The notes under the pieces are model-generated. The model saw only the letters and a list, made by a program, of their open reading frames with translations, was not told where the DNA came from and did not search any database. Source: Pseudomonas sp. Teo4 (GTDB taxonomy: Bacteria > Pseudomonadota > Gammaproteobacteria > Pseudomonadales > Pseudomonadaceae). Taken from it: a stretch of DNA of 64,000 nt. A program made the position numbers and the translations under genes. Below, in pieces: positions 56,240 to 64,000 of the stretch (the stretch's first letter is position 1; each line of letters starts with the position of its first letter). The stretch lies in NCBI RefSeq assembly GCF_034387475.1, contig NZ_JAXCIL010000001.1:62001-126000 (forward strand). The letters are read 5' to 3'.

Positions 56240-57734
56240 GTGTCGTTGAAGAAAAACATTGTCGCCAATTATTTCAGCCAGATTTATGTGGCGCTTATTG
56301 GTGTGCTAATCTTGCCCATATATATAAAATATATGGGTGCTGAATCCTATGGGCTCATAGGATTTTTTACGATGCTTCAGGCATGGTTTGCTCTGCTCGA
56401 TTTGGGATTAACTCCGACGATAGGGCGCGAGACGGCTAGATTCAGAGCTGGAAGAATGAGTGCTGTTGAGTACAGACGTTTATTTCGCGCTTTGGGGGCT
56501 ATCTTCTTTGTGATGGCTATCCTGGGTGGGGAGGGCTGCTAGTAATGGCAAAAACTATAGCCAGTCAGTGGCTTAATTTTAAGTTACTAGCACAGGAAGA
56601 AGTGATTTTTTCTGTTCAAATTATGGCCGTCTGTGTGGCGCTGCGCTGGATGGGTGGATTATATCGGGGGTAATTAACGGTAATGAGCGATTGGTATGGC
56701 TCAGTCTGTTCAATGTGTTTGTCGCCTCCTCCGTTTTCTCGCTGTTTTTGCTTCGATGTATTTATATGGATATACAGCGAAGGTGTTTTTTGTCCATCAG
56801 TTGGTTGTCGCGGCTATCGAGTATCTCGGTCTTTTAATTATGGCACGACACTTACTGCCCGCGCTTGGGGATGATGCAAATAGTGTGGGCTGGTCGGTCA
56901 CTCCAGTTAAGCCCTTGCTTAAATTTTCTTTAAGTATCGCGTTCACTTCCTCAGTGTGGGTACTTGTCACGCAGTCCGACAAATTGGTGCTTTCAGGGAT
57001 TTTGCCACTAGCGGAATATGGTCATTTCACCTTGGCTGTGCTGGTGGCAAGCGGGATTATGGTTCTCAGCGGGCCAGTCAGCAACGCATTGCTGCCGCGA
57101 ATGGCGAGACTCTATGCTGAAAACAAACCTAAAGAATTGATCGAGCTATACCGTAGAAGCACAAGATTTATAGCAATGATAATCGGTGCAGTTACGATAG
57201 TTTTGGCAATGTGCGCTAAGCCCTTATTGATAGTCTGGACTGGAGATTTAGAACTCGCGAGCACAGCCGCCCCTATCCTGACACTATATGCTTGGGGTAA
57301 CGGCTTGTTGGCGTTGGCGGCCTTCCCCTACTATTTGCAGTACGCAAAAGGAAATTTAAAATATCACCTCGTTGGTAGTGTGATCACTGTCGGTGTTTTG
57401 ATTCCTGCAATAGTCTTTTCCGCCTCTAACTTTGGTGGCGTTGGGGCAGGGTGGGCTTGGTTGCTGGTTAATGCGTTATTCTTCTTTGTTTGGGTGACCT
57501 ATACGCATTATAGACTGGAGCCAGGACTGCAGTGGCGGTGGCTAGGGCTTGATTGTATGAAAACGTTGCTCCCTACCGTAATAGTTGTTTGGGGGTGGTA
57601 AGTTTCATGGACTTCTCCAGTGTGAGATGGGTGGCGCTATCGCAAATAGCGGGTGTCGGTATAGTTGCGCTGATTGTATCATTTGGCTTTTCAGCGAACT
57701 ACCAGTCTCTTCGAGCCAGCTTGAAAAGGGGTGA
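56240..57734 (+). CDS. O-antigen flippase, Wzx/MATE-type (several frameshifts)
   Basis: The start (GTG) MSLKKNIVANYFSQIYVALIGVLILPIYIKYMGAESYGLIGF is the usual opening of polysaccharide flippases, and later segments (LGLTPTIGRETARFR; FTLAVLVASGIMVLSGPVSNALLPRMARLY) fit the family. About 500 residues and about 12 membrane helices are expected after four lost bases are restored (near 56,526, 56,668, 56,730 and 57,598). The end is placed at a TGA overlapping the next gene's ATG. It carries lipid-linked O-units across the membrane. Confidence 0.78.
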
Positions 57735-57735
57735 T

Positions 57736-58640
57736 ATGCGCGGACCGTTGAAAGTATCTGTATGTATCGTAACGTACAATCAGGAACGATACATTGCTCA
57801 ATGTTTGCAAAGTATTGTGGATCAAGAGGTTAGCTTTGATTTTGAGGTGTTGGTTAGTGATGATGCTTCATCTGACCGTACCCCAGAAATTATTTCAGAG
57901 TTCTCCAGACAATATCCGGATTTAATTAAGCCATTCCTGCACAAAAAAATCTGGGTGCTGGGGCTAATTTTGTCTTTGTGCATGATCAAGCTCAAGGTGA
58001 ATATATAGCGCATATTGATGGAGATGACTATTGTTTGCCGGTAAGTTTCAGAGGCAGGCTGACTATTTAGATCAAAATGTACGCTGTAATATTGTGTGGC
58101 ATAAAATGCTTGTTGAGTTCCCCGATGGGCGGATAGGTGCAGGTAGTCCGTCGTCTTCGGAAAATTATGCTAAAGGAGAGTATCTTTATGATATGGAATT
58201 CGATCGCGCTGCTATCTTGCAATATATTGCAGTAGGGGCTAATAGCTCAAAAATGTATCGGCGTGCGGTAAGGCATTATGAAGTTGCCGATTTTGAGACT
58301 TTGGACTATTTTGCTAACGTCGAGCAAGTCGGTGACGGGGTTGGCTGCTTTGCCTGTGATGAGCCGCTAGGTGTTTACCGTGCTGGTGTAGGAGTCTCGT
58401 CTGGGGAGTAAAACCCGTTTATTGCTATGTAAGACGTTTCTATTTTTCGCCAAAAAATACCCCCAATACAAAGCTAATATAAATGCAGCGGTACTGACGT
58501 ATCTCATGGCCGATTTAAAGAATCGTCGAAAAACCTGGTGGGATTTCTTCAAGGTTTACATTTATACGTTTCATATGTGCTCAGTGGTAAAGTTTTGTAG
58601 GGGTGTTAAAGTTATTAGGCAGTTAAGGTATTCAAAATGA
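57736..58640 (+). CDS. Glycosyltransferase family 2 (frame-shifted)
   Basis: The ATG at 57736 starts MRGPLKVSVCIVTYNQERYIAQCLQSI, with the GT-A fold pattern and DDASSDRT, then HIDGDDYCLPGKFQRQ for the metal and sugar site. Single-base gaps near 57,950, 58,037 and 58,410 split it. The C-terminus (NRRKTWWDFFKVYIYTFHM) has no membrane helix. It would add a sugar to the lipid-linked O-unit. About 303 residues. Confidence 0.78.
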
Positions 58641-59174
58641 CATGCTTTTCAAATATTCGCCGCGATCTTTCGCGTTTTCTAATAATGGCGGTTTGATTTG
58701 TTCGATAAAAATGTTCTTAGTTAGCCATTCATTCCATATGGTCCTGCTCTATAGGTTTGGCGTTTGGGTGTCGAAAGCCCCTTTGGTGGGAGGGGGCTGC
58801 GAATATTGATCGAGTATTTAATTCGAGTGGTTTATGCGAGCGATATTTCACTTCGATCTCGCATAGGTCCAGGTTTGGTAATTATGCATGGGCACGATAT
58901 TGTAATTGGTAGCGAGGTTGTTATTGGTGAGAATTGTAAGATTTTCAATGGTGTTACTTTTGGGAATAAAGATACAGAGGTGCAAGATAATAAGCAGCCG
59001 CTGCTGGGTGATAACGTTATCGTTGGAACAGGTGCGAAAGTGCTAGGTGGGGTCAGGGTTGGAGATTTCGTGAAAATTGGCGCAAATAGTGTTGTTGTTA
59101 AGGATGTACCGGGTGGAGCGACAGTTGCAGGTGTGCCTGCCAAGGTCATTTCAATAGATAATATTAGCGATTGA
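58637..59174 (+). CDS. Serine acetyltransferase-like hexapeptide acetyltransferase (two frameshifts)
   Basis: With bases restored near 58,680 and 58,795 the protein has 179 residues: MTCFSNIRRDLSRF at the start, then left-handed beta-helix repeats (IGPGLVIMHGHDIVIGSEVVIGENCKIFNGVTFGNKD) and a C-terminal GGATVAGVPAKVIS. The His in MHGHD and the repeat layout match CysE/WcaB-like O-acetyltransferases. It probably acetylates a sugar hydroxyl of the O-unit. It overlaps the previous stop by 4 bases (ATGA). Confidence 0.78.
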
Positions 59175-59195
59175 TTTCGTGAATGGAGTCTTGAA

Positions 59196-60372
59196 ATGAT
59201 CGTTTCGCCTTTTGGTATTCTCGTTTCGTTGTATCTGACTGCTAACTTTGTTTCGTTGGTTTTCGGAATTAATGATGGCGGGATGTTGCTTGAGGGAAGA
59301 TTTTTTGAACTACCTGCTGAAGCTTTGGTGTGGTCGTTTCTCATTCAACTGCTATTTATGATTTTTTTGTGGTTGCTTTACAGGTTTTTTTTGAGATCTC
59401 CAATAGTAGACCTTAAGTTGGGCAGTGGGAGTGCTTGGTTTTTATTTATTACCCAAGTATCATTTGTGGCTTACAATCAAGTAGCCGGTGTTAACGTCGC
59501 AGGCGTCGAGTCGCACGGTGGTGCATTAGGTTACATTTTTTTTTGCTGCAGCCTGATATTTTATTTTTACTAATTGGGCTTGGTTTGAGATCAAGTTCCT
59601 GGTTTTGGTTAAATTGCTTCGTGTTTCTTGTGTCGATGTTTCTGCGTGGTTGGATGGGCGGGTTGTTTTTGGTTGTTGTCCTGATTTTGTGTAGAACTTA
59701 TCCACTTCGGATTTCCTTGCGTAGATTTGGTCGCTTGCTCTTGTGTTTGATGGTTGTACTGGCATTGCTTCCTGTTGTTATCGATGCAAAATGGGCTATG
59801 CGTAGCGGAAAGAGTGTAAGTGATTTTGTATTTGGCTTGTCATCGATAGATGTTGATAGTTACTTTGCGGCAGTGCGATACATTATGAATCGTTTTCAGC
59901 ATGTAGGTCACGTTGCTATTATTTTGGAGAACTCATCAGCATTGTTGTCCTCTTACCTTCAAGGGGTTTTTATACCATATTGGGCCGATGGGTTGCCGCA
60001 GATGGTTGCCTACAAGGTTTTTTCTGCTGATTATTTAAGGCTTAATTCATTTCTGGTTGAGGGTGTTTTCGGGTACCAAGATGCATATTGGAATACAAAT
60101 CCAGGGCTAGCAGGCTGGGCTGTTATTTTACAAGAGCGGGCGGTTATTTTTGTTTTGTATCTGCTCTTGCTGCTTATTTTGATATATTATTTTTTGTATA
60201 AACATGCTGGGCGCCAGTATTTAATGTTGGTGGCGTGTTTTTCCTTGGTTTATCTATATCACGGGTGGATGGGGGCGTTTTTCAATTTAGGCTTATATGC
60301 TTTGGTGTTAATTGTCTCTGTTCGTGCTCGTTTTACTTTGCATCGACGAAATGTTTTAGAGGGTGACTCTGA
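59196..60372 (+). CDS. O-antigen polymerase, Wzy-like (frame-shifted)
   Basis: A very hydrophobic protein with about ten membrane helices, starting MIVSPFGILVSLYLTANF. It polymerises O-units in the periplasm. A break inside a nine-T run at 59,536-59,544 separates the halves. In the given sequence the second half stays open to 60,415 into asnB; I place the real stop at a TGA overlapping the asnB ATG, which needs one more lost base. Wzy proteins have almost no conserved motif, so the call depends on topology and position. Confidence 0.65.
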
Positions 60373-62250
60373 TGTGTGGATTTTCTGGGTTTCTTTTGTC
60401 CGCGAGATCTATTGATAATCCGCTTGGAGTGCTGGAGTCAATGGGGAACGCTATCTACCATCGTGGCCCTGACGATCTAGGTACTTGGATGGATGGAGTT
60501 GGCCGGGTTGGCTTCTCTCATCGACGACTTGCAATTGTTGATTTAAGTTCGGCGGGGCACCAGCCCATGCACTCGGTGCGTGGCCGTTTTACATTAGTTT
60601 TTAATGGTGAGATATATAATCACTTAGCTTTGCGCAATAAGTTGGAAAAAGAAGGCTTCGCTTTTGATTGGCGGGTCACTCCGATACAGAAACGTTGTTG
60701 GCCTGCATCGAAAGCTGGGGTCTTGATGCGACATTGAAAGCCACAGTGGGTATGTTCGCTATCGCGCTCTGGGATAATGAAAAAATTACTTACGTTAGCG
60801 CGTGATCGGCAGGGAGAAAGCCTTTATACTGGGGGTGGCAGGAAGGGAATCTAATATTTGGCTCTGAGCTGAAAGCTTTGAAATGCTACCCAGGGTTTGC
60901 TGGGGTAGTAGATAAAGAGGCCTTGTCGTTGTTGTTGAAGTACAACTACATTCCAGCGCCTTATTGTATTTATAAGAATTTTTTTAAGCTCAGTCCAGGT
61001 GCGGTGATTACATTTGGCTCTGATGGAAAGGTGGTTAATGAGTACGCCTATTGGAGTCTAAAGCAGGCAGCAGAATCAGCTGGTCGCGCTGTATTTAGTG
61101 GTAGCGATAGAGAAGCTATTGACGAATTGCAGTTGCGCTTGGAAAGCAGTATTGCCGATCAAATGCTGGCCGATGTTCCGCTTGGTGCGTTTCTCAGTGG
61201 CGGTGTAGATAGCAGTACAGTTGTAGCCTTGATGCAAAAACAAAGTGCGCGGCCGATTAAGACCTTCACCATAGGATTCACTGAGGCGGGGTTTGATGAG
61301 GCAATTCATGCTGGTGAGGTTGCAAGGCACTTAGGTACAGATCATACAGAGCTGTATGTTGGGGCTAAAGATGCGCTTTCAATTATTCCTAAGTTGGCGG
61401 GGATTTATTGTGAGCCTTTTGCGGATAGTTCGCAGATTCCAACATTTTTGGTTAGCCAGATGGCAAGCGAGCTAGTCACTGTTGCCCTTAGTGGTGATGG
61501 TGGGGATGAATTGTTTGGTGGCTATAATACATATCAGTTTGCTCTAGAGTGTGGTCTAAGTTGTCAAAAATCCCGATCGGTTTTCGAAAAATTATACCGG
61601 GCCTCGCTCAGTACTCTCCAGACGGGTCGAAACTCCAAAAACTCCTAAGTTTGAGCGGTGCGCGGACTCGGGAGCAGTTCTATGACAGTCTGATGAGTCA
61701 TTGGTTGGACCCTGGTCAGCTATTAAGTAACTATGTTAAGTCGGAGTCATTACTGAATACCCCTTCTCTCTGGCCTGCGGTTGATGGGTTTGAGCACTGG
61801 ATGATGGCCATGGACGCGCAAACATACATGGCTGATGATATTCTTGTGAAAGTCGATCGTGCTGCGATGGCGAATAGTCTAGAAACCCGCATTCCACTAC
61901 TTGATCATCGTGTCATGGAGTTTGCATGGGCACTACCGCTAAATATGAAGATTCGCAGTGGGACTGGCAAATGGATATTGCGTGAAGTTCTTTATAGGCA
62001 TGTTCCAAAAACACTCATCGAACGACCAAAAAAGGGCTTCTCAATACCATTGGGCGAATGGTTGAGGGGGCCGTTACGAGAGTGGGCTGAAGGATTACTA
62101 GGTGCGCGACTTATAGAGGAGCAAGGCTATTTCAAGCCTGAGCCAATAAGATTGATATGGAAACAGCATCTCGAAGGAAGGGGTGATAGGTCTCGGAAAC
62201 TTTGGAGTATTCTGATGTTTCAGGCTTGGCTACAGGAGCAGTCGCAGTGA
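60372..62250 (+). CDS. Asparagine synthetase-like amidotransferase of the O-antigen locus (several frameshifts)
   Basis: Begins MCGFSGFLLS, so Cys2 would be the N-terminal nucleophile of a class II glutaminase; YHRGPDDLG and LVFNGEIYNH are glutaminase motifs. The synthetase domain has the pyrophosphate loop LSGGVDSS and ALSGDGGDELFGGY. About 630 residues after at least four lost bases (near 60,675, 60,785, 60,815 and 61,560). In P. aeruginosa O6, WbpS amidates GalNAcA; with WbpO and WbpP in this locus, amidation of the uronic acid is a fair inference. Confidence 0.85.
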
Positions 62251-63380
62251 AGGTCCTACACATAATTTCAGGTTTGAATGTAGGAGGCGCGGAGCTTATG
62301 CTCAAACGCCTTCTAGAACATCAAAAGAATGTTCCAGGCTGCGACCATTCGGTAATTTCTCTGACCGGCAAAGGGTACCATAGGGCCGCAGCTGGAGGAG
62401 CTCGGATTAGAAGTCACGACTGTTGGAGTGAATGGGCTGCTTGGGTTACCTATGGCGCTGTACCGATTATACAAAAAGATTCAGTCAACCTCTCCTGATA
62501 TTGTTCAGACGTGGATGTACCATGCTGATTTGTTGGGTGGGGTGGCTGCACGTATTGCGGGTGTTCGGAATGTGATCTGGGGTATTAGGACTACGGATCT
62601 CGAACAGGGAGGGAAGAGATCAACGCGTCTGATTCGACAGATTTGTGCAAGGTTATCTAGATCGATACCAGCTCGTATCGTCTGTGCTGCTGAAGCCTCA
62701 AAGAAAGCTCATGCTGCGGTCGGTTACGACATAGAGAAGATGATCGTAGTGCCTAACGGCTTTGAGCTTTCTCGATTGAATGTGACCGAAGATCAGCGGC
62801 GTAGTATGCGGGAGGCATGTGGGCTTACTGATTTGCAACTAGTCATTGGTAGTTTGGGGCGTTTTAATGCGGTGAAGGACCAGGCCAACTTTGTCTCTGC
62901 CACTGCTTTGCTTGCAAAGAGCAATCAATCTCTGCGATTTCTAATGGTGGGGCGTGGACTTGATCGTGATAATGATGAACTCATGAATCAAATACGCAGA
63001 ACGGGTTATGAGAACCGCTACCTGTTGATGGGGAGCGTCAAGATGTTGCGGTTTGCTTGGGAGCGATGGATATTTTCTGCCTTCATTCGCGAACAGAAGG
63101 GTTTCCAAACGTACTCGGTGAGGCGATGGCGGTTGGTGTCCCATGCGTTTCAACGGATGTTGGGGATGCGCGTTTACTCCTTGATGAGACGGGTTTTCTA
63201 GTTCCTCCTAATGATGCAGTAGCATTATCGATTGGTCTACAAAATATGATCAATCTTCCAGCGAGCGAGCGCTATTCACTAGGAATTAAGGCTAGATCTA
63301 GGGTGATTGAGCGGTACTCAATGGAGAGGGCATCAGCTCGCTTTACTGCGCTGTACGATACGTTAGTGAAAGAATCTTAA
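62247..63380 (+). CDS. Glycosyltransferase family 4 (two or more frameshifts)
   Basis: GTG at 62247 (overlap with the amidotransferase stop) starts MKVLHIISGLNVGGAELMLKRLLEHQKN, typical of GT4 enzymes (GGAE). The C-terminal part has CLGAMDIFCLHSRTEGFPNVLGEAMAVG, the EX7E sugar-nucleotide site. Breaks lie near 62,372 and 63,040. It adds a sugar to the O-unit. Length about 378 residues. Confidence 0.85.
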
Positions 63381-63420
63381 GAAGCTTTTTTATTGTAAAT
63401 ATAATTATGACAGGATTAGC

Positions 63421-64000
63421 ATGAAGTCAGTTTTATTGATTGTGGTTAATGATCCTGCTTTTTTTATGTCTCACCGCTTGCCTGTTGCGACCGCGGCCCA
63501 AGACGAAGGATATGAGGTTCACATCGCCACTCAATCAGGTGCGTCGGTGGCGGACATTCGCGGCAGGGGGTTTTATCACCATGAGTTACCTTTATCCCGA
63601 AGTGGAAAAAACCCATTCAGAGAGTTGAAGTCAGTTATTTCTCTGTGGCGTTTGTGTTGGCGGATTCGACCTAGCGTACTTCACTTGGTAACTATCAAGC
63701 CTGTGCTTTATGGCGGGATCGCTGCTCGTTTGGCCCCGGTGAAGGGCGTACTCGCAGCAATCTCTGGTCTTGGTTTTGTGTTTATGGCGAACGGGACTAA
63801 AGCGGCCGCTCTTCGTCGGGTTATTTCAATTCTGTATAGGCTCGCACTGGGCAAGAAGAATCTGAGGGTGGTGTTTCAGAATCCTGATGATAAAAAAGCG
63901 CTTGAAGTGATTGGTGCGGTCACCGAAGAAAAGAGTGTCATCATTCGGGGTTCTGGCGTCAACCTTAATGATTATCAAGCCTATCCTGAACCCGTCGGTG
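63421..64000 (+). CDS. Glycosyltransferase family 4, N-terminal part (runs off the window)
   Basis: The frame from ATG 63421 is open to the last base (193 codons), with no break. It starts MKSVLLIVVNDPAFFMSHRL and has LHLVTIKPVLYGGIAARLAPVKGVLAAISGLGFVF, which resembles the donor-side half of WbpT/PglA-like GT4 enzymes that use UDP-GalNAc or similar sugars. The C-terminal half lies outside. Confidence 0.75.
   Translation, partial: MKSVLLIVVNDPAFFMSHRLPVATAAQDEGYEVHIATQSGASVADIRGRGFYHHELPLSRSGKNPFRELKSVISLWRLCWRIRPSVLHLVTIKPVLYGGIAARLAPVKGVLAAISGLGFVFMANGTKAAALRRVISILYRLALGKKNLRVVFQNPDDKKALEVIGAVTEEKSVIIRGSGVNLNDYQAYPEPVG

Noticed and set aside
57553..58008. Fusion of the flippase C-terminus with the family 2 glycosyltransferase
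   Set aside because: The glycosyltransferase has its own ATG with AAAAGGGG upstream and a TGA for the flippase next to it; the common frame results from a lost base.

Overview
The window looks like a chromosome segment of a Pseudomonas of the P. putida group. The core gene order ubiG-mupP-yciK / mtnA-gyrA-serC-pheA-tyrA/aroA-cmk-rpsA-ihfB-lapA, the acidic insert in GyrA, the fused TyrA-AroA protein and the abundant paired REP elements all fit that assignment. It was made from sequence recall, not from a search.

Region 1 (1 to about 14,650) is the right part of a lambda-like prophage or an F-type (flexible-tail) pyocin. Tail genes follow the lambda order H(end)-M-L-K-I-J, then come two paralogous tip proteins, a fibre and an assembly protein. 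Next is a lysis cassette (endolysin, inner spanin, and an outer spanin nested out of frame inside it). The distal block holds accessory and regulatory genes: a PrtN-like activator, three small helix-turn-helix proteins and a protein resembling a proteasome/HslV-type Ntn hydrolase. No capsid, integrase or holin gene is visible; the left part lies outside the window.

Region 2 (15,400-29,800) is ordinary housekeeping: mnmC, pap, an EamA transporter, fumC, a DUF2059 protein, bolA, trhO, a DsbA-family protein, an ABC exporter, a GGDEF-EAL protein and a TenA/PqqC-like protein. Several REP pairs lie between genes. All frames are intact.

Region 3 (29,990-47,270) carries the gyrA-rpsA-ihfB core block. 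It also holds a REP-associated (RAYT) transposase flanked by two of the four copies of a 220-base palindromic element found in this window.

Region 4 (47,480-64,000, open at the right end) is an O-antigen locus: two Wzz chain-length regulators, WbpO/WbpP-type enzymes for UDP-GalNAcA, and a coupled aminotransferase/WbqC/PLP-fold/GNAT cassette. It continues with flippase, glycosyltransferases, a hexapeptide acetyltransferase, Wzy polymerase and an asparagine-synthetase-like amidotransferase. From about 54 kb it is visibly AT-rich, as expected for horizontally acquired O-antigen genes.

A dominant technical feature is that from about 30.2 kb onward most genes, including essential ones (gyrA, rpsA, ihfB, cmk, aroA, ubiG), carry one- or two-base indels, mostly a lost base in a short G/C run. 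The first 30 kb show none. I read these as assembly errors and annotate whole genes across them.
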